Shown here piece after piece: positions 38,401 to 51,789 of a stretch of 64,000 nt of DNA. The notes under the pieces are model-generated. The model was not told the origin of the DNA, ran no database searches, and worked only from the letters and a program-made list of their open reading frames with translations. The position numbers and the translations under genes are program-made. Every line of letters begins with the position of its first letter. Position 1 is the first letter of the stretch. This DNA is from Bigelowiella natans CCMP2755 (lineage: Eukaryota; Cercozoa; Chlorarachniophyceae). The stretch lies in assembly GCA_000320545.1 (NCBI GenBank), contig ADNK01001071.1, positions 31,001-95,000 on the forward strand, in the 5' to 3' direction.

Positions 38401-41400
38401 GACTCGTCTGCGATGTATAGCATCTTATGACCTGAGAGGTGATCCACGTGCATGTCCATACCTCGAGGGTTGTAAAAGCGCCCTGTCGTTGCAGTCCCAT
38501 CGAAATAGCCAGTGCTCCCTGAGCCTGCAATGACAGTCTCCGAGGCTGACGGTGAGGACAATGACCATGTGCGAATCCTGTGGTCACTGCAGGAAACGTA
38601 GAAATCGCGCGTTTCACTATCCAAATAGATACCCCGAGGGTAGTAGGTCATCTTCTTCATCGTTCTAGTCTTTACTTCATGGTCGCTGTAGGGCATACCT
38701 CTCTGTGTTGGCGCCGTCGTAGGATACCGGGTGACCGTAGGTGTCACCTGCGGCGAAAATGTCTGAAGTTTTATGGATTTTGTCACCTTGCGAATGCGCA
38801 TGTTGCTGTAGTCGGTGACCCATACTGTCTGCGTTCCATTAGTATACTGGAAACATATTCCGTACGGATTGTTGAAGCGAGAATAATATGCTTTGCCGTC
38901 GGTGGTCGCACCACCGGCCCACATTCCCGCGACAAGACTTACCCGCTTGTCCATCATGTCGATCACACGAATGTTGTCATTGCCATACTCGCTCACATAG
39001 ACAAATGGAGGGTTGCGGGTTTCATCGACATCGATACTAACTGGATAATTAAATTTGGCTAACGTTCCAATTCCATCGAAACTGCCAGCAGATAGACGAG
39101 TCCCTGCGATCGTCGTAACCTTTGCTAAACCTAGATCAATCTGTCTAATGGAGTGACTGTATGAGTCTGCAACGTAAATCTTGACTACGTCCGTAATCTT
39201 CGACACTGCGAGGCCCATCGGGTAGTAGAAACGCGAAGAAGTCAAAGGTCCGTCCATCTGAGTTGCAGATCCTGTTCCTGCGAGCCTGTACACTTGACGA
39301 TCCTCAATCCTACGAATGCGGTGGTTGTTGCGATCTGCTACATACACGATCACAGTTTCTCTCTTCGCAGCCTTTGAAGGATCAGGGACAAGCTCATAGT
39401 AGCCACCGTTGGAACTGTATGTACCGCCATTCTTGTCATAACTTGTTTTCATGCAGCAGCGGCCAGGACTCGAGTACGATCTTGTGTAGACCCAGAAGGA
39501 GGTGCACCGGTACGCTCCTGCGCACACGTCTGCGCAATATTTGACCTCGTCCGACTGGCCGGAACTGCTGAAGCTATTTGTACACCACAGGCCCCCAGAA
39601 ACGAGAGGGTGTGCACCCGGGATAGTGAGCTCTGCAACCCTGGGAGTCGCGGTGCTCATGATGTAGTATGCTCCTGCACTAAATGCCTGATTGCCTGCGA
39701 GGGCAAACGAAGAATGCATACAGCAACGACCCGCCGGCTTTGCGTACGCATAGAATGACTTACAACTACCCTCCTGACGGCATTGTTCTGCGCAGAAACT
39801 CACCTCTGATGAGTATCCTGATGCAGGAAAGTCGTCGACACATCTGATCGTCTGATAGGTGTTTGGATGTCGATTTGCTGTATAAACCTGCATGGGAACC
39901 TGCTCCTCCTTCTTACGATAGACTGCTACGTCGTTAGGATAGTTGAATCGCGCGTAGGTGAATGACCCGTCGTAGTAGCCAGCAGTCCCACTCCCTGCAA
40001 GCAAATTTGTAACCTGCGTCTGCAAATTGATGTACCTGATACGGTGGCTATTGTAGTCAGCAACGTATAGGTTCTTCTTTCCAAGAGGGTCGGTATCAAT
40101 CGACAGTCCGCGCGGATTGTAGAAGCGAGCATAAGAAACTGGTCCGTCGAAGTAACCAGTACTGCCCGTGCCCGCGATGATCTTGGTAGCAGCTGTTGCT
40201 CCGTCGTACTCTCGGATTCTGTGATCAGTGTACGAAACGTAGAGTTTATTCGTCTCTGCATCATATTCTATGCCATAGGGATATTTGCTTGACTCAAACT
40301 TCCAAGTGCTTACTTCCCCGGTAAACTGATCGATTGGATCTCCACGGAGAGTCGGTGAAATTGTAGGTGTTTGTGTAATGGTCGGCGCTATTGTTGTGGG
40401 TGTAGATGTAGGACTTAGTGTCTCGAAAGATATCTTCCTGATACGTTGATTGCTGTAATCTGCGACATATATGACACTTCCAGACGCAGTGCGGTGGTAT
40501 GCGAGGCCGTAAGGATTATTTAAATTTGCCAAATATCCTATCCCATCCAGGAATCCAGCTTTAATGCCAGCAACACGTGTCACTCGCCCAGTAACGAGAT
40601 CAAATGACCGGATCAAGTCTTTTCCACCATACTCTGATATATACAGCGTTGGTGGATCTGCTGTGTCGTCCATAGTTATACCATGTGGGTAGTAGAACTT
40701 AGATGTACTAGCGATTCCGTCAATTTCTCCTGCACTTCTGCGCGTTCCAGCGATGGTTGTAACCTGTTGAGATTGTAGGTTGATCTTCCGAACAACGTGG
40801 CCGTAGGTGTCAGCAACGTAGACTGACAGGACGTCGTTACTGTCCACGTGGGCTACTACGCCTCCAGGGTAGTAGAAATACGCTGTTGAGGCGGGGCCAT
40901 CCCTGTGTGACGCGCTGCCGGTTCCGGAAAGTCTGCTAACGCGCCATTCCATCAGCATCTGTGTCTGGGACACCATCGGTGCCACAACTCTGATGCAGTG
41001 CCGATTCCAATCAGCGACGTAGATCGCGTTGGGAAACTCAAATAGGGACGATTTATTCCGGAAGACAGCTACATCATGAGGATTGTAAAACTGCGCGTAC
41101 GTCCCGGGACCATCTCTCACAGAAGTATAGGTCCCACTACCAGCAATTGTATTGGTTTCGAAGGTATCAAGGTCCATTGAACGAATTCTGTGATTCGACT
41201 GGTCCGCTATGTAAAGAACTCGTTTCCCGCTGGGCATGTAATCGATGTCCAAGCCGCGTGGGTTGTAAAAGTAGGCGATGGTTCCGCGTCCATCACGGAA
41301 GGACTGTGAAGATCCAGCAATAATGGAAGATAATTTATTCGGCTCTTGGACGCGGATCTTATCGTTGACCCAAGAAGAATATACGTTTCCAGTCGTCTTA

Positions 41401-43131
41401 TCGACCGCCACGCTATACGGATTACTTCCGTAGTAGTCGTACGTCTCAACATATGCGAATGTATCGACGAATGGCTGCTGTCTGGTCGTGGGTGCCTTGG
41501 TAGGAGAGATAGTAGTGAGAAGATCGGTGGGCGATCCAGTGGAAGGGGTCATCGTTGGCGACTTGGTTGAAAAGAACAGCTTGCGGATCGCATAGTTGGA
41601 GTAGTCAGAAAGGTAGATGACACGGTCAGAAGTCATGACCATTCGCTTCGGGTTGTTGAACCGGGCTCGATACCTGAAGAGAAGAGAGAGATTCATCAAA
41701 AGAAGGCAACAGAAAGTCACAGATACTAGAGATATGTGTTGGCGCGAAGAGGGATGGAAAAGCAAGCAGTAGGATAATTGCTACAATAATGGTACCCCAG
41801 GCCGTCAATTCTTCCCCCGGCTTGAACTCCGGCTGTTCGAAAGACTTGATTTTGGGCCAGATCGATGACACGGATGTTATCATTTCCTTGTTCACCCACG
41901 TAGATAAATGGCGGGTTAGATTTTCTATCCACAACGATGCAGTGTGGAGTATTAAATCGTGCGGTTCGGAGAGGTCCATCGTTATTGCCTGAGATGTGAT
42001 GTATGAACGTGAGTGAGAAAGGCAAGCAAGAACGGCGAAGGTAGGTTTTTTATAGATATCTCAGGTTGTTCGAAGGAACGCAATTTCCCTATTCTCTCCT
42101 AATTCTCTCTCTGCCTCGCAGAACGTACTTGCAGAGTTCTTAACTCCCGCCAGTGTGGTCACCATCCCAGTATAGGTGTCGATCTTGCGAATAACGTCAT
42201 AGGTGTAGTCCGCGACATACAAGACCGGCTTGCCGTCATTCGGGTCCAAATCTATACCGTAGGGATTGTAGAACTGTGCAAACGTGGCCATTCCGTCGCG
42301 CAATTGCGCCCCACCAGTACCTGTGAGATGGCAAAGAAGTCAAAAGCAAATGTTAAGGGATACGGGCCAAAAGCTACGACCAGTGTCAATGTATTCTAAA
42401 TAAGTACTCTTTTCTGAATCCAATTCAACAAAGTAGCAGATGGAGCGGTGGCAGGTATATATATCCAGTCTATAATGCTTGCACAGAAGTGTATTTTCTG
42501 CTCCACCACTAACACTACTGCTACTATGTATACAGCTGCTATTTCTCCTAATACCATGCCTACAGTTACAACGGCTACATCTACCACGCTATAAATATGT
42601 CCTACCGGCAACACGATTCACAACTCGTCCGGTGATTGCACGAATACGGTGGTTTGAGGAGTCCGCGACGTAGATGGTTGGGTGCGAGTCGAAGGTGCCG
42701 TTGCGGAAGACGGCGATGTCATATGGATTATAAAAGCGCACATTGATCGTTCCTATGCCGTCATAGTACCCATAACTCCCAATACCCGCCTGGGTGGTGA
42801 CAGTTGCTGTGTCCACGTTGTATTTGCGAATGCGGTGATAGCTGTCCGCGATGTAGATAATCGTTTGCGAACTCCCGCCATTGACTTCGGTGTCGATATC
42901 GAATGCACGCATGTACCCAAACTTAGCATCCATTGCAGAACCATCTCTATGCCCGCTACCTGAGGAGGCTACGACACGGTACGACTGGTCGGTAGGATTG
43001 ATTCGCTTGATCTTATAGTCGCTGTAACCAACATACAAGTAGTTTGTCCTCTCATCGTAGGCCACGGCCCACGGATACAAACTATCAGTGAAGACCGTAT
43101 CCACCATTGAAATACCTTTATATGTGAGGAA

Positions 43132-43168
<37 letters not shown>

Positions 43169-44028
43169 TGTGTTAGAGAGAGGGAGACAGAAAATTATGT
43201 ATTTCTGCTGGTGTGATACTAATAAAATAATGGTAGTGTCCGTTTTGCGCAAGCAACCTCCTGATGGTGTCATTCCTCGCTTCGTCGGGCTTAGAGTGGG
43301 AGAGATAGTCATCGAAGGTCCCTTTGTAATGGGAACTCGAGTCGGCGATGATGTAATACGCCGGATTTCACGGATCGCCCTGATTATGTGTAGCAACGTA
43401 TGGAATATTATTTCGGGAGGCCTGTTGTCCCTCCCTCTTCGCTCTCTGGCTAACACTATTTTAATTCTCCAATCGCTTGTTACCAATATTTAACTGACCC
43501 GTTGCTGTAGTCTCCAACGTAGATGTTCCGCTGGTCCTTGTGTGAAACAGTGAGGGAATACGGGTTGTTGAAGCGAGCTTGCATTCCCGCGCCATCGATA
43601 ATGGCACCTTCAGTTCCAACGCCAGCTACTCGCATGACGTTCCCTGTGTTCATGTTAATACCTCGAATGTTTCCGTTTCCGTGCTCTGCGACGTAAATAT
43701 GGGGGGGGTGAGTCGAGGGATCCACGTCGATTCCTATTGGATAGGTAAAGCGCGCCAGTGTTCCTACTCCATCGAAAGCACCGGCCGAGTTGCGGTGTCC
43801 TGCGATTGTTGTAACCTGCTCGAGAGCGAGATCTACTTTCCGGATGCAGTGGCTATATGAGTCCGCAACGAAGAGGACTAGCTTTCCAGTCGCCTCATTG
43901 AAGTAGTGGGTAACGCCTTGAATGTAGTTGAAGTAGGCCGTTCTTCCAGGGCCGTCGCGGTGCGATCTCGATCCTGAGTGATGTGTGCGTGTGTGTGCGG
44001 GTAGAAGCGGTGTGCGGAGGAGAGTGTA

Positions 44029-44068
<40 letters not shown>

Positions 44069-47000
44069 CGTATATACAGATATGATCGCGGAGTTGGCAG
44101 ATGCAAAGAGAAATAAGAGATGAGGGGAAGATCATTTTTATACCTGTTCCAGCGACGGTAGTAATCATCCTATTGACCACAGTCCCAAAACTGTTTAGAA
44201 CAGGTGTGATTTTGCGGATCCTGTAGTTATACTCGTCGGCAACATATATATCTGGATGAGTCTTTGTCTTGTTGCGCCACAATGTTATGTCCATGGGGTA
44301 ATTGAAGTACCTAAGTTTTAATAGCCCGGTCAGAAGTAGCCAAATCTCTCTCGCTCCCTTGCGCTCCCCCCCCCCCCTCTCTCTCTTTGTATGTGTGTGT
44401 GTGTGTGTGTGTGTGCGTTTCAAATGATTCTTACGCATAAGTTTGTGGTCCATCGCGGAAGCTGCGGGAGCCGGACCCAGCGATATGCTCTACGGTCTTC
44501 GTTTGAAAGTCATACATGCGAATCCGGTGGTTCCGGTAGTCAGCAATGTAGAGGTACTTATTCCCGTTTGAATGATAGTCCATTTCCAGTCCGCGAGGCT
44601 CGTAAAAGTGTGCGTAAGTCGGTGCGCCATCTCGGTAGCTTGCTGAACCAGAGCCTGCAAGGAGGGAAGAATAGAACCCCTTCGCCGTCAACGAGCGGAT
44701 CTTTTGGTCGGAGCAAGACACGTACGCATCCCCAGTGATAGGGTCAATCTCGATGCCCCTAGGATACCATGATTCCGTGGTCATGGTGTTGACCTCTACT
44801 GTGTTCATCGTCATGATGTCGAATGATGCAGTCGGCACCTGGGTAGGTGTGACGGTAAAGATGCTCTTTGTCGGGGCGACGGTTGTTGGAGCATTCGTTG
44901 GACTTCGGGTTTGGGAATATACTGCCCTGAGCAGCGTGTTACTGTAGTCTGAGACGTATATCCGTCTCATGGCTTGGTTCCATCCAATGTGGTACGGGTT
45001 ATTGAACCTCGCGCGCGTGCCTAGACCATCAATTGCAGCCCCTGCCGTGTTGTAGCCTGCAACATGCAGAACTTGCTGGTTTGCAAGGTCGACAAGCCGG
45101 ATGTTGTCATACTGATACTCGGAGACATAGAGGAAGGGCGGGTCACGCGATTTGTCGACAACAATGTCGCGAGGGTAATAAAATCTTGCGACCGTGCTGG
45201 CTCCATCGTTATAGCTTGCAGAGTTGCGGCCAGCAACTGTAGTCACTTCTCGTGCCATCAGATCGATCTTACGGATGCAATGATGATAACTGTCTACAAC
45301 GAATAACATCACTCGATTGCTGACGCCTTCATAGACCTGGATTCCCTCTGGATAATAGAACTGTGCCGAGGAAACCGGCCCATCTTTCCACGCTGTTCCT
45401 CCAGTTCCAGCCACCTGATACACCTCGACTGTGTGCGCAACCGCCGGTGCGTAGCGCGTGCGGCGGATCTCACGAATGCGGTGGTTGTTACGGTCGGTCA
45501 CATATAAGGTAGGCTGGTCTGACTGAGAGTTATTCCTGTACAAAGTAATATCCCATGGGTAGTAGAACTTTGCGATCGACGCGCGGCCATCTCTCATGCC
45601 AGAGCCACTTGAGGCGTACGTTTCCGTCATACGAGTTTTGAGATCAATAACACGAATCCTGTGGTTGGTATAATCAGCGACGTATAGCTTATTGCTAGAT
45701 GCATCGTTCTCGTCTAGGCAAAGGCCCTTGGGTGAGTAGAAGCGTGTCATCGTCGTAACACCATCGACAATACCGGCGCTGCCACTTCCTGCAATCAAGA
45801 GGACGGAGTGGTCATTTGGATTATACCGACGAATTCTATGGTCCGTGTGTGCGACATAGAGGAAGCCAGATTCAGAGACAGTAATTCCTGTAGGTGTGCT
45901 CTGGGCCCTCATCACGGTAGACACATCGGCAAGATCGTAGCGCAGCGGGTCTCCACGAAGAGTCGGAGATACGGTTGGTGAGACTGTGTCAGTAGGCGAG
46001 GAAGTAACAGGCACGCGAGTGGGCGAGGTGGTCACACGTTTGAGCTGACGAATAAGGCCGTTCGAATAGTCTGCGACATAGGTGATGCGCTCGCCACGGA
46101 GGTCCGTGCAGATGCCGAAGGGGTTACTGAATCGCGCCTTGACCCCGAAACCGTCAATAGCGTTTCCTTGCTGTTTCATTCCCGCTGCCGTGTAAACTTG
46201 TTGGGAGAGGAGATCGACAGCCCTAACGTTGTCGTTGCCAGACTCGGTGACGTAAATCACTGGAGGCACGCGCGTCGAGTCAACGCTCAGATAATACGGA
46301 CTGTTGAATCGCGCGGTTGCGATCGAGCCGTCATAGTATCCTGAGCTGTAACCTGCAACTGTTGTGACCTCATCGCGGGTCATATCGACCCTACGGATCT
46401 TATGGTTGCTCGTGTCTACCACGAACAGCACTACTCGCGACTTGGCATCACGCTGGTACACTTCGACGTCGCGCGGGTAGTAGAAGTACGCGTACGTTAG
46501 CGGGCCATCACGAAAGCTGGCCGCTCCAGACCCTGCGGCTCTATGCAACTTGCCATTGCGGATCTCCCGGATACGATGATTGTACATGTCGGCAACAAAC
46601 AAACGTGGATTCGATCCGAGCGTAAGATCCTCGACCTTGTAGTACGCACCATTGCTGAGCGTTTTGTACGCGGTGCCCGTATAGCCGGCATGCAAGCAGC
46701 ACTTTCCCGGCTCGGCGTGTGTCTTGTCATGGACCCAGAAGTGCGTGCAGGCTGTCAACGATGCCTTGCACAGGTCAAGGCAGTGCTGGATCTCATCGTG
46801 GTAACCAGATGTTGGAAAGTCAGTCGAGCAAGAGATGTTGACCGGATTGGCCGGGAACCTGTTGAATGCGAACTCACGCCGCGCCACTTTGGGGTCCGCT
46901 GAATAGCGCTTCAACGAGATTCCTGAGGGGTAGTAGAGCCTGCCAGGGCTCGTGGCAATGCCATCTGAGTACCCAGCCGAACCAGTTCCCGCGACATGAT

Positions 47001-48237
47001 GAACGAGGTTGTTTACTTGATCAATCTTTCGAACCTTGTGAGAATTGTGATCTACGACATAAATGTCGGGAGATCCGGAGGTCCCTGTATAATCAAGGGC
47101 AACGCCATGCGGGTTGTAGAACTGCGCGGTCATCGAGTCGCCATCGCGGCTACCATGGCCCCCCTGCCCCGCAACTACGAAGATGCGCTTGAAAGAATCA
47201 ATTTTGTACAATTTGTCGTCACCAACTGACGAGTAATATATGTCGCCATTTTGCTTGTCCATTGTGATGCACATGGGCGAGTTGAGGCCCTTGTAATGTG
47301 TACGGACTTCCATACTTTCTGCAATCATTGGCGAACCCCGGTATCTAATTTGTGGGGGAGACGGGAAGGTATGGCAATGAGGAATCGAGAATCATAACAT
47401 AATCACATTCAATGCGAAGATTCGAAATCAAGAGCAATAATGCCTGCACATACACACGTACACAACAGAGGCAGGTATGCCACAACAGTTGCCGCATGCA
47501 TAAAACAGGCACTGCATGATCATCAATGACGCCGTATCTGCTACTTACGTTGGAGACACGGTGTTGCTCAGGTAGATGCTAGGGGAGATGGTTGTTGGTA
47601 CTGACGTCGGACTTAATGTTTGCGACCGAAGAGATCGAATCGCGTAGTTGTTATACTCTGCGACGTACAAAGTCCTCGTTGTTCGGTCAAACCCTGCCGA
47701 GAATGGCTCGTTAAACCTTGCAGTGGGGCCCTTACCGTCGATCCGACTTGCTGCGCCGTTTCCTGCCACACGATATACCATCCCCAACCTTGGATCAACC
47801 GCGCGTACATCGTCGTGGCCAGTTGTGGTAACATAGACAAAGGGAGGCGTCCTCGACGTGTCAAGACCGATTGCCATCGGATATGTGAATTTGGCCGTGT
47901 GCGCTTGCCCGTCAACAAGTCCGGCACTGCCTGGAGTACCAGCGATGGTGGTGACGATATTTGTGGCCAGGTTTACGGCACGCACTGTATGGCTATTGTA
48001 GTTTGCAACATAGAGGGTGGGGGGTGAGCCGGGGTTGGTAAAGGGGTCCATCTTTAAGTCGGTCGGGTAGTAGAAGCGAGCAGTTGCAACCTAAAAGAAG
48101 ATAGATGACAGTCATTTTCTGTGCCGTTACCTCGTTAACAGTCAAATCTCGACTCCATTATCATTTTATAAAATAGCATTACTAACAAAAAATATTCCCT
48201 CTCACGTACTCACCAAACTATCTGGATCCAGATTTAA

Positions 48238-48295
<58 letters not shown>

Positions 48296-51200
48296 ATGCG
48301 CATATATCCATTCTAACATTTTCTGACTTGGCAGCAACTGCTGTATTCAGCACCGCTGCACTACCGCACAAAGCTAGTACCGGGCCATCGATGTTGCCTG
48401 CACTGCCAGTTCCAGCTGCCGTTGTGACCTGACTTGATTGTGTATCACACTGCCTGATCTTATTACTTGTACGATCCGCGACATAGAGCTTGACGAAGTT
48501 AGATCCCGCAGTACGGTGAACAACAACCGCGTATGGAGAGTAGAAACGAGCAGCGCTAATCGGTCCATCATTGGAGCCGGCACTGCCAGTTCCAAACGCA
48601 ACGTTGACCTTGCAGCCCGTGCAAAGTGCAATTTCCCTGATCTTGTGGTTGCTTTCATCCGCAACATACACCCTATTTTGGCTAGGCTTCGTGGGGTGTT
48701 GATCTAGAGCTACGCCACGCGGATTGTAGAAACGGGAGTTTGTTGGGTTTCCGTCTGTACTTCCACTGGTCGAACCAGCGATGAGGAGGATACTCTGATC
48801 CTTGGTGTTGACCATGCGAATCTTGTGATCCGTCGCTGAGAAGTAGATCTTGCCGCTGCCATCTGGGACGACATAGATTCCCTTAATTTTGAAGCGCGAG
48901 TCGTACATAGCCGTGAACACCTCAGACTTCAGATCGTAAAAAGGATCCCTGCGCAATGAAGGCGTAGTAGTTGGGTTGACAGTGCTGGTTGGGCATTTCG
49001 TCCTTGGAGCACGAGTTGGTGAAGCGGTCCCAGCATCCTGGATGCGTCTAACGACTTTGTTAGAGTAGCTGGAAAGGTAGATCTTCCTTGTCGTTGGGTG
49101 TATAACTAAGCCATAGCAATCACTAAATCTCGCAAGATTTCCTTTCCCATCAATCGGAGCTCCTCCAACACCTAACCCAGCAACTCGCTCCACCAAGTTT
49201 GTGCCTAGATCAACCAGGCGCACAACGTCAGTTCCGTAGTCAAACGTAAAGATCATCGGGGGATCGCGCGTCTCATCAACAGAGATAGCCCTCGGAAAGT
49301 TAAAGGTCGATGTCAGCGGGTTGCCGTCGACTGAACCCGTAACCCCTGTTCCCGCGATTGTCGTCACAACTTGTGTCTGCAGGTTGAGCATCCTCACCGC
49401 GTGATTTTGGGTGTCAGCAATATAAAGGTTTGCCATTCCATTGGACTTCACGTGCACATCAAGGCCTCCAGGAGACTTAAACTGTGCGCTTAAGGCAGGG
49501 CCGTCAATGAGCCCCGCGGTGCTACCCCCCGCGACCGTCGAAACAATTGAATTGTGGATCAAGCGAATTCTGTTGTTTCCATAATCCGCAACGTACACTT
49601 TCGGCGCTGACATGGTTGCGGTCCTAAGCACTGACACGTCGTAGGGGTACGAGAAGTGGGAATTGGCAGCCGGTCCGTCGCCCAAACTGTTACTCCCCGT
49701 TCCCGCAGCTGTGTACACTCTATCGTCGTAGAAAGAGTACCTGCAACAGCAAATGCACATGGGGAAAAGAGAGAAGTTTTTTTTATGCAGAAGCGCGACG
49801 AAATAATTTGAATTCAGTGTGGAATGTAAGATTTTTTACATTACCTTCGAATGCGGTGGTTATTTTTGTCAGCGATGTAAATTTCAGATCTGTATTGTGT
49901 GACGTAGTCGAAATCGCATGACATCGGCACATAAAATCTAGCTGACAAAGGCGCTCCGTTGGTCGCCCCGGCGCTTCCAGTCCCCATAAATGTTGAAAGA
50001 ACTTGATTCGCAAGGGAAAGAGTCCGGATCCTGTTGTCGTTGCATGTAAGATAGAGTACGTTGTTTCTCTTGTCAATGCACATTCCGTTCACAGTCGTGC
50101 CAATAGTAGATTCCGTGAAGACCATCTGAAGTGGGGTTAGTTCAAAGTCACGCGCATATGAAAGTTATTCCTTGTCCTATTTCGAGATATTAGTATTTTT
50201 GTGCGGTAGTGGTAATAGCGGGAACCGCTGCAGGACTAAGCGGGTGAGGATAGGGGGCGTGAACGCTCAGTGTTGCATCAAGTAATTACCACTTCGCTTT
50301 GTCTGAATCGCGCGCCTCGCATTGACGGCGCGCTAGTTGGGTTCATAGTGTCAGTTGGACATCTTGTTGGATTGAACACCTAATCATTACAAATTCAACC
50401 AATAATCGCTCAGCACACACGCAGGCTCGCACGTTTGACGCACACAGAAGGCAAAGAGGAGATGGAACGGGACAAATAAAGAAGAAGGAGGGCACACAAG
50501 AGTCAAAAGGAGAGGAATGTGATAGACTATCAATCGCTATCGCTGCTGCCAATTTCTTTCCTATGTTGCTGCTATTGGGAGAGAGAATTACCGGTGACCG
50601 TGTGGGAGACATGGTCTCTTGTCCGATGAACCGTATCTTAGCATCACTGGTGTCCATGACGTAGATAGCCTTGTGGCGATTAATGCTCACATCGGCCGCA
50701 ATGCCACGGAGACTGTAGAAGCGCGCAAGGGTCGCCGGCCCGTCGATTGCTGTTCCACTGCTCATAGGTGTCTTACCCGCGATGGTAGTAACTTGATTGC
50801 CCAAAATCATGTCGATCCTCCTCACCACAGGGTTTGAGGTGGACACGACGTAAAGCTGATTCTGGAACGGGTCAATTGAGATGCGGAACGGGTTGTTGAA
50901 GCGCGCAGTCGCATAGGGGCCGTCGAGGTGACCGGAAGACCCTGAGCCCGCAACTGTGGTTACCTGCTGGCCCGCAATATCGATCATCCGGATGCGGTGG
51001 TTGCTCCTGTCTGCGACGAAGAGCTTGGGGAGAGGAGTTGTTGTGTTGTGGCACACGATCCCAGATGGATAGCGGAACTTTGCGACATGAAGATGGCCGT
51101 CCATGAACCCACTCGATCCTGTCAGCGTCGTGACAACCGTCCCCATCGCCTTGACATCCAGCGCGCGGATCACGTGGTTGCTAAAATCTGCAACATAGAT

Positions 51201-51753
51201 GGTCTTGAAAGTCAAAGAACCATCACCGTCGGGGTCAATGCACAAATCGTACGGGTTGTTAAACCGGGCACTAAGAGCCATCCCGTCGGTCCGACCTGCG
51301 CCGAACATACCGGCGATGGTGTCAACAGATTTTGTCGCCATGTCCAACCGCTTCACGACATGATATTGAATGTCTGATACATATATTTGCGGTTTTGGCA
51401 GCGAATTGTCGATAGCTATGCCATAGAGATTGCCGAACCGAGCCGATCCCATAGCGCCATCCATGTAGCCTTGGGTTCCTGAGCCCGCGACTTGAAGCTG
51501 GAAACCTGTGACGGGGTTGATCTTGTGGATCCGCCGATCACTCGAACAGATGTAGATATCTCCCGACTTATCGTCGATAACCATCCCCTGAGGCGTTGCT
51601 ACAGAGGAAACTGTCTTCACCTGCAGCGTGTTCCGGTTGAACGGTATTTGAGGCGAAATCGTCGGATACTCTGAGGATGGTGATTATGTGAGCATGAGGT
51701 TATTCAAAAGATCTTATGGTAAGATTCACAAAAGACACACATTAAAATATTTA

Positions 51754-51789
<36 letters not shown>

